Source: CAIXSC01 sp046349935 | Lineage (GTDB): Bacteria; Planctomycetota; Planctomycetia; Pirellulales; Pirellulaceae | Direction: 5' to 3' | NCBI GenBank assembly: GCA_046349935.1 | Contig: JAXMBK010000005.1 | Span: 620,001-684,000, forward strand | DNA length: 64,000 bases | Shown: piece by piece, positions 26,427 to 35,731 of the stretch | Position numbering within the stretch: the stretch's first letter is position 1 | How the letters are laid out: every line of letters begins with the position of its first letter | Program-made: the position numbers and the translations under genes | The notes under the pieces: generated by a model | Database searches by the model: none | Told to the model about the DNA's origin: nothing | The model's input: only the letters and a program-made list of their open reading frames with translations

Positions 26427-29400
26427 ATGAACGAGCGCGACATCTTTGAGAAGGCGATCGAGATTCAAGATCGCAAGCAACGCGACGCCTTCTTGGATCA
26501 AGCCTGCGGCGCGGACGCGGCGCTGCGCCAGCGGCTCGATGAGTTGCTCGCGTCGCACGATCAGGCGAGTGGCTTTCTCAAGGTGCCGGTGGTCGATCAG
26601 GCCCCGCCGACCAAGTTGTCCGGCCCACATCCGACGCTCGAACTGTTGCCAACGGGGCAAGCCCTCGGCAACGAAACGGCGGATGCTGCTAACGACGACG
26701 ACCACGACGATGACGCGGTGGGCACGACCGACCTGAGCTTCTTGCAACCTTCTTCAAAGGCTAGTTCGATTGGGCGACTCGGCCACTACGAGATCCTGCA
26801 GATCCTCGGCCAGGGCGCGTTCGGCATCGTCTTCAAGGCGTTTGATGAAAGGCTACATCGGCATGTCGCGATCAAGGCGATGAACCCGCAACTCGCGTCG
26901 ACCTCTCCGCCCCGCAAGCGGTTTTTGCGCGAGGCGCGATCGGTCGCGGCGATCAAGCATGAGAACATCGTGCAGGTCTACGCCGTCGAGGAGCAGCCGC
27001 TACCCTATCTAGCGATGGAGTTCGTCGACGGTCAGACGTTGGCGCAGAAATTGGAAACTGCCGGCCCGCTCGACGCGTCGGAGATTTTGTACCTGGGACG
27101 GCAGATGGCCGCCGGCTTGGCCGCCGCTCACGACAAAGGGCTGATCCATCGCGACATCAAGCCGGGCAACATTCTGCTGGAAGCGGGCGCGGAACAGAAG
27201 GTGAAGATCACAGACTTCGGCCTGGCTCGCGCTGCGGACGACGCCACGATGACGCGCACCGGCACCATCGCGGGCACGCCGATGTTCATGTCGCCCGAGC
27301 AGGCGATGGGCCAAACGCTCGATCACCGCAGCGACTTGTTTAGCCTGGGGAGCGTGATGTACCAGATGGCGAGCGGCCGTCCGCCCTTTCGCGGCGCGAA
27401 TGCGATCGCGGTCCTGAAACGCGTTGTGGACGAAGCTCCGCGACCGATCCAAGACATCCTGCCCGAGGTCCCCGAGTGGCTGTGCGCAATCATCGAAAAG
27501 TTGCATGCCAAAAATCCGGATGAACGCTACCATTCGGCCAAGGAAGTCGCCGACGTGTTGGCGCGCTGCCAAAACGAGTTGCAGGTCAATGGCAAGGTGA
27601 CCTGCGTCGCCTTGCCGTCACAGGCCGCGCGAGCAAGCTCAAGCCAATCCACGTCGGTATCGGCGACGCCGGTTCCTGCGCTCCCCAAGGTCGAGCGTCC
27701 TTCCGGCCAGCCGGCGTCACGTGGGCCCCTGATCTTCGCAGCGACCGCCGCCTTGCTGATTGTCGGCTTCACCCTCTTGGAACTGACGGGAATCAGCAAC
27801 TTCTTCCGCAAGCCGGCCGGCAATGACCAAACCGTCGCGAGCGGCGAAACGCAGCGCCAGACGCAAGACTCGACCGTGCAAACCGCGAGCGCCACCGGCT
27901 GGCACGGCTGGCCCGTCGATGCCCCGAAGCCAGCGATCGCTCCGTTCGATGCCGAGCAGGCCAAGAAGCATCAGGAAGAGTGGGCCGCGTATCTGAAGGT
28001 CCCGGTGGAGTACACGAACTCGATCGGCATGAAGTTCCGCCTCATCCCGCCGGGCGAGTTCACGATGGGGAGTTCATCCAAAGAGATTAACGACGAAATC
28101 GCGGAGCGGAAACAAGACGTGGAGTTTTGGAGAGGAGCCATCCAATCGGAAGGACCGCAGCGGCTCGTTCGAATAAGTCACCCATTCTATCTGGGTGTCC
28201 ACGAGACAACGGTGCGTGACTTTGCGCAGTTCACGAACGCGACAAACTATCTGACGGGCCCAGAACGCGATCCAAGCGGTCAGTCTGCGTTAGGAATTAA
28301 TGCCTCGGGCAGCTGGCAAAGCGCGACCGGTTTTTCCTGGAAGAATGTTGGATATGAACAAGATCCGCTGCAGCCCGTCATCAACGTCGATTGCAAAGAT
28401 GCCACTGCGTTTTGCGAATGGCTCGGTGGTGGTCGAGTTGACGCCGCTTGGTTGCCATCAGAAGCGGAGTGGGAAATGGCAGTGCGAGCAGGAAGTGCCG
28501 CGCGTTTTTTTTGGGGAACCGAATCGCTCGAAGCGCCTAATTATTCGTGGTTTGGAATGGATGCAGCTGCCAAGCCGCAGGTCGTCGGCTTGAAGCAATC
28601 CAATCCGTTCGGACTCAAGGACGTCTACGGCAACGTGTGGGAAGTTTGTGGCCGCTTCTTGGGCCGTCACGCAGCGATTATTGATGGCGCTGATGGTCTA
28701 GAAACGAGCTATGGAAGCGTAATGCGCGGTGGCGCATTTTGGGATACGTCGCCTCACACACATTATTCTGCGGAACGGCTCTCGTATGGCTGCGCTCGAT
28801 TGCGGAACCTGGGATTCCGCATCGCCCTTTCCATCGACACCGTGCGTCAGGAGCTCAGCGTCACCGGTCCGGCAATTCCGAAATCGCCGACCACGGACCT
28901 AGCCGGCTCCAAGACCGCCCCCGCGATATCGAATGCCGATCCGGACCGAGCAGTTGCCGAATGGGTGCTGTCTTTGCCGGGGGATAGGAGTATCAAGATA
29001 AATGGCAGTGAGCAAGCAATTACCCGACATGAAGATTTGCCCACATCGAGCTTTCAGGTGGAGGTGATCATTGCAAAGGACGCAGAGAATGTTACCGACG
29101 ACGATCTCAGACGTCTTGCGGATTTGCCCGGCTTGCGAACCATCGATCTGGTGTCGAAGATAGATCTGTTTCCACATATCACCGACCAGGGAATCCGCAA
29201 TTTGACACATGGAACGTCGGCAGCCACCATTCAAAACCTCGGCTTCTATGGGCGATTGCCCAAAGTGTCGGATGATTCGATTCCGCACCTGAACCGTCTC
29301 GTACATCTTCAAGCCTGTTTCCTACCTGCGGCGTTCACGGATGTTGGGCTTCAACATCTCTCCCTGCAGGAATTAGGCACTCTGCATCTTCCTCGAAGCA

Positions 29401-30836
29401 ATGCTTCCCCTGGAGGGTTCGCCAAGATATCCGAACGGCTACCCGTACTCGCGGACCTGAATCTGAGCTACATCGACTTGTCGAAATCAGATCTGGCGAC
29501 ATTCCGCCAAACGCAGATTCACACGCTCCAATTGAGTACTTGCAATTTAACGCCGCAGGCCTTTCGCACACTTGAAAACAACACTGCTCTAAAGGTTTTG
29601 GGAATCCCCAATAACTCAGGATTGACCGATTCGGCACTTAGCGTACTGCCAACGCTCAGAAATCTGACTCACCTCAACCTTGCCGAAAGTAATAGCCTCA
29701 CTGATGTATGTTTCGACACGCTATCGAAGATGCAATCACTTGTATGGCTGGACCTTCGACGCTGTGAGAAGCTGACCGAAGCCGGCGTCCGCAAGCTGCA
29801 AGCCGCGTTGCCGAAGTGCAAGATCGAGAGCGACTTCTCCAATGTCGCCGCGATTGACTTCGCCGCCGAACGCAAGGCAGCCGAGTGGGTGCTGAAGGTG
29901 GGAGGCACGCCCTACCTCGCCGATGAACAGGGAAATCCGTTCACGGTTGTGAATGGCAAGCTGCCAGAGACGAGTTTTACAGTCATAGGCGTATCGATCT
30001 TCAACCAGCAATCGGTGAAAGACGAAGATTTGGCGGTTCTCGCCGAGTGTCGACAGCTGCAGAATGTGACACTCTCTGGCTCGTCAGAGGTCACCGATGC
30101 CGGTGTCCGACAATTGGATTTTAAGGCACCTCTAAACCATTTGAATTTGGATGGGACTCAGATCACCGACGCGTCGATCTCGTTGATAGTCGAAAACCAG
30201 TCTTTGAGGGAGTCGCTACGGGAAATTGCCATTCGAGGTACGCGGGTTACCGATGAAGGATTACGGAGACTCGCAGAACATCGACGATTAGTTGGCCTGT
30301 GGATTGGTTCGAAGGGCATCACCCGCCAGGGAATTCAAGCCGCTGTGATGGGGAATCCCGAATTGAACGTACTGCAGTTCTCAAGTGAATCGCCCGATGA
30401 CGCCCTGCATGGCCTAGCAAAACACCCCAGGCTCTTTCAGCTCAACATTGCCGCGCGACAACTCGACGACCCTGCGGTAGAAATCATTCGATCACTGCCC
30501 AACTTTGGCAGTCTGGCAATCGGAGAGATGGATGACGACACCTTTAACCGGGTCGCCAAGCTTTCCCAATTGAAGGAATTGATGATCCAGACGGGCAACT
30601 TTTCATCAGGAAGTCTAGGGAAGTTAGCGGTCTTGCCCGCCCTGTCACACTTGGAGGCACGGGGAGAAGGTATTGACGACGCGTGTCTCGCCGCACTCGA
30701 AAAATGGCCTGCACTGAAATTCGTCATTCTCCATTCGATGACTCGCGTCACGGAAGCCGCCCTCACGCGTTTCCGCCAATCGCGTCCCGATGTCCATCTG
30801 AACATCGACGGCAAAGACTACCCGGCCACAAAGTAG
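26427..30836 (+). CDS. Ser/Thr kinase fused to an FGE-sulfatase domain and leucine-rich repeats
   Basis: A 1469-aa multidomain protein. Residues ~1-55 (MNERDIFEKAIE, LDQACGADAALRQRLDELLA) are the standard planctomycete lead-in. The kinase at ~110-380 has GQGAFGIVFKAFDE, VAIKAM, IHRDIKPGNILL, ITDFGLAR and MSPEQA. One membrane helix near 430 (LIFAATAALLIVGFTLLEL) is followed by an FGE-sulfatase domain (~530-800: NSIGMKFRLIPPGEFTMG, HETTVRDFAQF, LPSEAEWEMAVRAG, VYGNVWEV, VMRGGAFWDTS, LGFRIAL), then leucine-rich repeats to the end. The FGE fold makes formylglycine in sulfatases or binds ligands; here it probably lies outside the membrane. Start ATG 26427 has GGAGG at 7-8 bp; ATG 26421 and GTG 26394 are alternatives. 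Confidence 0.9.
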   Translation: MNERDIFEKAIEIQDRKQRDAFLDQACGADAALRQRLDELLASHDQASGFLKVPVVDQAPPTKLSGPHPTLELLPTGQALGNETADAANDDDHDDDAVGTTDLSFLQPSSKASSIGRLGHYEILQILGQGAFGIVFKAFDERLHRHVAIKAMNPQLASTSPPRKRFLREARSVAAIKHENIVQVYAVEEQPLPYLAMEFVDGQTLAQKLETAGPLDASEILYLGRQMAAGLAAAHDKGLIHRDIKPGNILLEAGAEQKVKITDFGLARAADDATMTRTGTIAGTPMFMSPEQAMGQTLDHRSDLFSLGSVMYQMASGRPPFRGANAIAVLKRVVDEAPRPIQDILPEVPEWLCAIIEKLHAKNPDERYHSAKEVADVLARCQNELQVNGKVTCVALPSQAARASSSQSTSVSATPVPALPKVERPSGQPASRGPLIFAATAALLIVGFTLLELTGISNFFRKPAGNDQTVASGETQRQTQDSTVQTASATGWHGWPVDAPKPAIAPFDAEQAKKHQEEWAAYLKVPVEYTNSIGMKFRLIPPGEFTMGSSSKEINDEIAERKQDVEFWRGAIQSEGPQRLVRISHPFYLGVHETTVRDFAQFTNATNYLTGPERDPSGQSALGINASGSWQSATGFSWKNVGYEQDPLQPVINVDCKDATAFCEWLGGGRVDAAWLPSEAEWEMAVRAGSAARFFWGTESLEAPNYSWFGMDAAAKPQVVGLKQSNPFGLKDVYGNVWEVCGRFLGRHAAIIDGADGLETSYGSVMRGGAFWDTSPHTHYSAERLSYGCARLRNLGFRIALSIDTVRQELSVTGPAIPKSPTTDLAGSKTAPAISNADPDRAVAEWVLSLPGDRSIKINGSEQAITRHEDLPTSSFQVEVIIAKDAENVTDDDLRRLADLPGLRTIDLVSKIDLFPHITDQGIRNLTHGTSAATIQNLGFYGRLPKVSDDSIPHLNRLVHLQACFLPAAFTDVGLQHLSLQELGTLHLPRSNASPGGFAKISERLPVLADLNLSYIDLSKSDLATFRQTQIHTLQLSTCNLTPQAFRTLENNTALKVLGIPNNSGLTDSALSVLPTLRNLTHLNLAESNSLTDVCFDTLSKMQSLVWLDLRRCEKLTEAGVRKLQAALPKCKIESDFSNVAAIDFAAERKAAEWVLKVGGTPYLADEQGNPFTVVNGKLPETSFTVIGVSIFNQQSVKDEDLAVLAECRQLQNVTLSGSSEVTDAGVRQLDFKAPLNHLNLDGTQITDASISLIVENQSLRESLREIAIRGTRVTDEGLRRLAEHRRLVGLWIGSKGITRQGIQAAVMGNPELNVLQFSSESPDDALHGLAKHPRLFQLNIAARQLDDPAVEIIRSLPNFGSLAIGEMDDDTFNRVAKLSQLKELMIQTGNFSSGSLGKLAVLPALSHLEARGEGIDDACLAALEKWPALKFVILHSMTRVTEAALTRFRQSRPDVHLNIDGKDYPATK

Positions 30837-30854
30837 CGTGTTGCGGAAGTGAGT

Positions 30855-32116
30855 TCACCGGTCGGCGTCTTCAACTCCGACTGGCAGGGAATCAACCAAA
30901 CACAGGCCTCCCGACACGACTGATTCGCTTGCATCCTCCGTGTCGCCGTCGAAGTTCAGGTCGATTGCGAGGGTAGCTGTAAGCAAGTCGGCGACACCTG
31001 GGTCGGTTACGGTGCCACGCACTATGAATCCTTCGCTCTCGTCGAGTTGCCCAGGATTGAGCCATTGGAGCGGATTGCCATCTTCGTCGGTGGCGATCAC
31101 TTTGTCGATCGCCGTCACCAAATCAATCGAGACCGTCGGCGACACGTTGTTGACTGTGATGCTCGACGTCGCAGTGCTCGTACCGGTATCGTCGTCGACG
31201 ATTGTGGCGGTGATCGAGTAGCTGTCTTGTGGCGTCGAAGTCGGATCGTCGTCTACGTAGACGTGCGTCGCCGTGATCGACTGGAATGGCGAATAGGGGC
31301 CGTAGTATCCGCCCGCCAGGTTGGAAAACGTGCTCGAGCTGCCATCGCCCCAGTCGACGACTCGATGGCGGATGGCGCGGAGAGGGAAATCGTCGGATCG
31401 ACATTGTGCACTGCCAATGAAGCTGAGGCACTCGCCGAATGGCAGATGTTCAGAGCATGCACGACGACCGATCGCGAGTCGCTTGGCGTGCCCGTAGCGT
31501 CATCATCGGAATAGAACCCGGTTGTCGACCAGGTGAACGTCGCCGCATCGCTCACGAAGTCGAGGGTTTGCCAGTTGGGCCCCATGTCGACTTGAACTCC
31601 GTAGGCGTTGGGCATCGCACCGCGGATAGTGAAAACCTGCATCTCGTTCACGTCCGCCGGCAGAGCGTCGATCGTCACCGTCGGTACCGGAACGTCGCCG
31701 CAGGTCGCCCCAGACGTCGGCGGATTGGTTGATCCCGAGTTTGCAAGGTAGTCCATCACGATCTGCGTATCGACGCTCGTGATTGATTGGTCGCCGTTGA
31801 CATCGGGATACGTTCCGGTGGGAATCGTGGGGGCATCTTCTCCTTCGCCCAGCGCAACTGCGATCTGGTTGATCACAATCAGCGCGTCGATTGGCGACAC
31901 GGCGGCATCGTCGTTGGTGTCAAAGGGAATCAGTGGGTTTTGCAATGGCGAGCCCGTGAGGAGCAAATCGCCGGCGAGAAGGTTGCGACATTCGAGCGAC
32001 TCATACCGCAGTTGTCGGTGACGATGTCGCCTCGCCGACGGAATTCGGCTGGAAATGGCGGCACTCAGGTGACTGGAATACCCGTAGCGTGAAAAGATCG
32101 TCACAGCCCCCCCCAC
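30855..32116 (-). pseudogene. decayed secreted protein with dockerin and PKD/cadherin-like domains
   Basis: The 5' part (from 32116) reads as a planctomycete surface protein: basic N-terminus, SLECRNLLAGD (LEPRRLLAGD-like motif), a dockerin-like pair (FDTNDDAAVSPIDALIVINQ and YPDVNGDQSITSVDTQIVMD), then a beta-domain with ITIDALPADVNEMQVFTIRG-type sequence and VHNVDPTISLSAPSAIE. Near 31370 the frame shifts: the rest continues in another frame as VVDWGDGSSSTFSNLAGGYY, HVYVDDDP and NVSPTVSIDLV, ending at 30855. A PKD repeat normally has about 20 residues between SAIxE and VVDWGDGS, so a small deletion that also changed frame is the likeliest cause. Confidence 0.75.
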
Positions 32117-32344
32117 AGAGATTGGTTATGGCGTGGCCAGTCCGAGGAGTGGAAACTTAGGCACGTGAGGGGGGCGTCAATCTTTTTTCTTGGGAATCGC
32201 GAGAGCCCCATTCCGCTTCTTGCGGCCGAGTCGGCGACCACGGACTGCGTCGGATCGTCTCGTTTCCGTTGGGGCAGCTCGCACCGTTAACCGGCCTGCA
32301 TGATTCCGATTCGTTTCAATCCACACCCCAAACGCAACCGGATT

Positions 32345-32582
32345 GTTAACCCCGGAGGCCCCGTTTAAACGGAGAGCGCGAGAGTTTCGAGACGAAAAAT
32401 GAGTCGCCCGAACGCAACCCTGGCGGTTTGGGCATTCGCGGGTTCGAACGGGCGGATCGGCGAGAGAGTGGGCCAGAGACTCGCGTCGTCGCAAGTCATT
32501 GCAGGTTCACGAGTAAACGCAAAACGCCGAGGGCGGTTGGCTCTCGGCGTTTCTTGTAAACCCGTGGGTCGGCCAGTTTCGC
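32345..32582 (+). repeat. island-flanking repeat, block A
   Basis: Two conserved pieces: 32345-32387 (GTTAACCC... then GAGAGCGCGAGAG) and 32556-32582 (GTAAACC... then GTCGGCC). Both recur in the same order and orientation at 34931-34973 and 35116-35142, with about 33 of 43 and 22 of 27 identities. The blocks bracket the recombinase and HepT/MntA genes. Confidence 0.55.
32522..32552 (+). terminator. terminator-like hairpin
   Basis: AAACGCCGAG (32522-32531) pairs perfectly with CTCGGCGTTT (32543-32552) around an 11-nt loop, followed by CTTGT. The 10-bp stem with A/T at its base resembles a bidirectional intrinsic terminator. No gene is seen immediately upstream on the plus strand, so it may be a leftover within the repeat block. 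Confidence 0.4.
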
Positions 32583-32789
32583 GGCCGAACGAAAAGCTCA
32601 AATTTGGGCTGACTCAGCGGCGACTGTGTGGTTAACAGGCGGATTTTGTAAGTGGCGTTCAGGAAATGACTTATGGTGTCCCGCGACCGTGTTCAGTTTC
32701 GGGTTGGCAACTAGTTTTTGCCGTCCGCAGTGGCTCGGAACAGCTTCTCCAGCGCCCGATTGGCAGTTGCGGAAACTAATATACTGCGA

Positions 32790-33657
32790 ATGCCCCAGCT
32801 CCAAACTACACCTTCGCCGCCGCAAGCACCGAGTCTGAAGTGTGCAATCTACACGCGGCAGTCCCGAATCAGGCCGGGAGTGGTTTCCTCCTGTGGAACC
32901 CAACGCGGGATTTGCGCGGACAGTGAATTCCAGTTGGAGATGACGCGCGAACGGATGGCCGATGCTCGGGCAGCTCTGAAGCGGCAAGGCCGGCGGGTCG
33001 CTGGACGCGTCCCATTCGGCTACCGCGCCGAACGACCGACGAAGCAATTGGTGATCAAACCGGACGAAGCGGTCGTGGTGCGACGGATGTTCGAGTTGGG
33101 GGCTGCTGGAATTCGACCGCAGGAGATCGCGGACACATTCAACCAGGAGAACGTGGTCGGAGCCGGCGGACGGACTGGCACTTGGACCGCGCGGCAAGTC
33201 TTGAAAATGCTTGGCAACCCGATCTATCCGGGCGCAATTCACGACGGTGCCGGCACTCGGCCCGGCAGGCATGAAGCGATTGTGACGCAGGAGATGTTCG
33301 ATCAAGTCCGGGCGCGTGATGAGCCCCAGTGTTTCCGGTTACAAGAATCTTGAGTACCGCTATTACCGATGCCGTTCCCGCGCGCTCGGCCGACCGCCTT
33401 GCAAGAACGTGGGCATTTCTGCCTTCGAGATCGAGGAGTTTGTCCGCACAAGCTTGTGCAGCGAATCGGGCCACCTCGTCGACGCCGCAGCGGCGGCCCA
33501 AATGCAGGAGTTCTTGACCGCGTGGCGGCGCCTCGACGCTCGACAGCAAATGGTCGCTTTGGCCGATGTTTTGAACGTGGTCCGTTTCGATCCACACACA
33601 GGAATGATCAGGCTGTCGCTGCACGCCGATGCGATCCAAAAGGCGAGTCGGCTTTGA
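32790..33657 (+). pseudogene. serine recombinase (large resolvase type) with two deletions
   Basis: The N-terminus reads KCAIYTRQSR, the start of a resolvase domain with its usual YxRxS, but after CGTQRGIC the sequence jumps to SEFQLEMTRERMADARAALK at the end of the catalytic domain. Roughly 90 residues that hold the rest of the active site are missing. The recombinase domain follows (GRRVAGRVPFGYRAE, VVVRRMFELGAAG, WTARQVLKMLGNPIYPG). Near 33312 the frame shifts from VRARDE to MSPSVSGYKNLEYRYYRC, the C-terminal zinc-ribbon part, again with sequence missing. It ends at TGA 33657. It cannot be an active recombinase. Confidence 0.85.
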
Positions 33658-33667
33658 AGACCGCACT

Positions 33668-34204
33668 TTATTGCATCGCTTTGTATGCAGCGAGATAAGC
33701 GTTCGTCATGGCCAGACAGCAGTTCCGGACCAGTTCCTGCTCGCGAGTTATCTCCGGGAGTTTCGAATTGAGGTAACCTACCACGAAGGCGAGCACCGCA
33801 TGCTCCTTGTGCTCACTTGCCCAGATCATCTGCAAACGACGAGCTTCTTCAGGGGGCTCGCCATCGTAGAATCTCAACATCGACGAAATATCATCGAATG
33901 CCTTTTGGACCGTCTCGGCTCCAATTCTGGGAAGCCCAGGCACGTACATTGAAAAGCACTCAAATAGGACGAGCAAGACATGAAATGCGTGGTCGGCAAG
34001 TCGCACGTCGACGCCCAGCGAAGGCAGTTGCACTGCTGCACCGAGCAAAGCGGGCTGAGCAGCAAAGACATCGTCGAAACGCTGGAGCTTCTCAGCAACC
34101 GAGTATTTGTCGACTTTCGCATTCGCGATCGCCATCTGCTCGGGCGCAATCGAAAAGGTGAATTGTGTCCCATCGAGGATTACGGACCGTCGTTCAACGC
34201 CCAT
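33668..34204 (-). CDS. hypothetical protein
   Basis: A 178-aa, mostly helical soluble protein with no motif I recognise. Composition and codon pattern look like real coding sequence (for example HAFHVLLVLFECFSMYVPGL, and VRNCCLAMTNAYLAAYKAMQ at the C-terminus). It lies 8 bp upstream, on the same strand, of nothing else intact, and convergent with the recombinase relic. It is directly downstream of the HepT/MntA pair on the same strand, so it may be transcribed with it. Confidence 0.55.
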   Translation of the reverse strand: MGVERRSVILDGTQFTFSIAPEQMAIANAKVDKYSVAEKLQRFDDVFAAQPALLGAAVQLPSLGVDVRLADHAFHVLLVLFECFSMYVPGLPRIGAETVQKAFDDISSMLRFYDGEPPEEARRLQMIWASEHKEHAVLAFVVGYLNSKLPEITREQELVRNCCLAMTNAYLAAYKAMQ

Positions 34205-34212
34205 TGGGAACC

Positions 34213-34573
34213 CTATTCGTCGATTGGCGGTGGGGCAGGCACGAGCGGTTCAAGCATCCCGATCAACTCGGGCACGTGAGTCTCCGCGACCCGCCAAATG
34301 CGGTCGTGCTTGATCTCGCCGTAGTCGTGGGCGAGAACGCGCCGTTGGGCTTGGATCGGTCGCCACGGAAATCTCCGGGTGTGCCTCCTGATACGCCTTT
34401 GAGATTCTGCGAGCTGCCTCGCCAATAATCTCGATCTGCCGTTCGTCGGCGCTCCTCAAGAGGAGATCGGTCTCGTACTCGGCCAATTTGCGGCCGCGGG
34501 TGAAGTCCACGACCGCCCGTGCAGCCGTCAGCATATCCCACAGGTAAACGCGATCATCTTTCGGTACCGACAT
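34213..34573 (-). pseudogene. hepT: HepT-like HEPN ribonuclease toxin, frameshifted
   Basis: The frame from ATG 34573 gives a DUF86/HepT protein (YLWDMLTAARAVVDFTRGR, YETDLLLRSADERQIEIIGE, AARRISKAYQEAHPEI). After HPEI it should continue PWRPI, as in relatives, but the DNA reads GAGATTTCCGTGG, one T too many, and the frame is lost. The other frame carries on with PWRPIQAQRRVLAHDYGEIK, HDRIWRVAETHVPELI to a stop at 34213. The Rx4HxY active-site motif of HEPN toxins (RRVLAHDY) is thus present but out of frame. A one-base insertion or a sequencing error explains it. Confidence 0.8.
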
Positions 34574-34880
34574 AGATGACCTTCCTGCTGTTCAGGATGT
34601 GATGACGCCGAAACGGGTTTCGCAGGCCCTCTTTTTCTACCATGTCGACTTTTCGGCCGATGATCGCCGCCAGTTCGTCTTCCATCGTGGTCAAGTCCCA
34701 CAGACTCCAGGACGCGGTCGGATCAAAGGAAACCAGCACGTCTACGTCGCTGTCGGAATCGAAGTCGTCGCGCAAGACGGAACCGAACAGCGCCAATTCG
34801 TGGATCTTCCAATGCCGGGCGAATTCGGCAACCTGGTCGGAGGGAATCAACTGTATCAATCGCTCGGCGACGTCGACCAT
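34554..34880 (-). CDS. mntA: MntA-like nucleotidyltransferase antitoxin
   Basis: A 108-aa minimal nucleotidyltransferase. It has the GSx10DxD motif (GSVLRDDFDSDSDVD at the position expected), LFGSVLR, and IIGRKVDMVEKEGLRNP, which is the usual MntA ending. In the known HepT/MntA systems the MntA protein adds AMP to a tyrosine of HepT and so blocks its RNase activity. The gene overlaps the toxin start by 20 bp. It is intact although its toxin partner is frameshifted. Confidence 0.85.
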   Translation of the reverse strand: MVDVAERLIQLIPSDQVAEFARHWKIHELALFGSVLRDDFDSDSDVDVLVSFDPTASWSLWDLTTMEDELAAIIGRKVDMVEKEGLRNPFRRHHILNSRKVIYVGTER

Positions 34881-35416
34881 TGAAGAGCGTTCGAGAACGG
34901 TTACCTTCGGGGTCCAAGAGTAACCAGGTCGTTAACCCAAAGGGGTCTGTTAAACCGAGAGCGCGAGAGCTTTGGCGCCGCCAATGGATAGAAACCGGCG
35001 GCCCAGGATTCTCGCGCTCGCGGGCGACAACCCGCGCTAATTCTCGGCGTTGTAAATCCTTGGCCGGTCTGCGGATAAGACGCGACTTTTTAGAGAGCCA
35101 AACCGAGAGTCTTGAGTAAACCGCTCGGTCGGCCCATTTCGCAAACCGCAAAAGCTCCCCGAACGGAACCCTCTTCGTAACAATACTCTCTTTTTCTCGC
35201 GGCGTAACCCGCTTCGCCAGCCAAGCATACGGTTTTCGAGCCCCTCTCGATGTTTTCGGGAAAGGTATCGAACTTCTGGCATGGTAGTCCGACTAAGCCT
35301 TGGAACGCAATAGGATTTGCCGTTCTCCAAACCGTCAAACCGTCGCGTATTGGGTCGGCATTTTTCCCATCCCGAAGTGAACCATTGACGAAGTCAGCCT
35401 ACCGTACAATCGCAAA
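34881..35416. other. non-coding spacer with repeat block B
   Basis: No credible gene. It contains block B of the flanking repeat (34931-35142), and a 32-bp stretch at 35151-35182 (AAAGCTCCCCGAACGG onward) that matches 17626-17657, next to the ISAs1 element, at about 26 of 32 positions. Confidence 0.5.
34931..35142 (+). repeat. island-flanking repeat, block B
   Basis: Conserved pieces at 34931-34973 and 35116-35142 match block A at 32345-32387 and 32556-32582 in order and orientation. Spacing differs by about 26 bp (185 versus 211 bp between starts), so the copies have diverged by small indels. Confidence 0.55.
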
Positions 35417-35692
35417 TCAACGATTTACGACAAGGGTAGGAGTGACCAATGGCGAAGTCGAGAACCGGCTCGCGTGGCGAATGTTGTGAAAGCACGGCTG
35501 TGACGCCGTTTCATTTAGACCAGTGTCGAAGATCGATTCGCGTTGCGACAACGGGCTTGCATCGTGGCGACGATTCGGAGACGGCTGGCAGCCGACCACG
35601 GTCATCACAAGCAGTATGACTTGGCAAGCGATCCACGGCGACGCGACGCCACGAATGCAAATCCTGCGGCTCACACATGTGGGCACTACCAT
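35417..35692 (-). CDS. putative small lipoprotein
   Basis: A 91-aa frame 39 bp downstream of the ZntA-like gene on the same strand. It has a basic n-region (SRRICIRG), a hydrophobic core (ACQVILLVMT) and a lipobox-like VVGC, followed by a polar mature part, which fits a lipoprotein signal. AGAGGAAAA lies 4-5 bp before ATG 35692. No domain is recognised. A 56-codon plus-strand frame at 35449-35619 overlaps it and is the weaker alternative. Its role in metal handling is only inferred from position. Confidence 0.4.
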   Translation of the reverse strand: MVVPTCVSRRICIRGVASPWIACQVILLVMTVVGCQPSPNRRHDASPLSQRESIFDTGLNETASQPCFHNIRHASRFSTSPLVTPTLVVNR

Positions 35693-35731
35693 GTCTTTTC
35701 CTCTTGGTTCCGCGACGCTGGGCCCTTCTGG

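Larger units (their letters stand above)
32117..32789. other. non-coding spacer left of the recombinase relic
   Basis: No gene seen in 0.67 kb. It contains repeat block A (see 32345-32582) and a terminator-like hairpin. A GGTTCGAA at about 32443 resembles a tRNA T-loop, but the flanking bases do not pair as a T-stem. Confidence 0.5.

Noticed and set aside
32440..32455. GGTTCGAA like a tRNA T-loop, close to a mobile-element relic
   Set aside because: The bases on either side do not form a T-stem and no acceptor or anticodon arm could be drawn, so no tRNA or tRNA-end attachment site is claimed.
35449..35619. 56-codon plus-strand frame after a TAGGAGTG ribosome-like site
   Set aside because: No domain or signal; the overlapping minus-strand lipoprotein-like frame fits the operon better. 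Kept only as an alternative.
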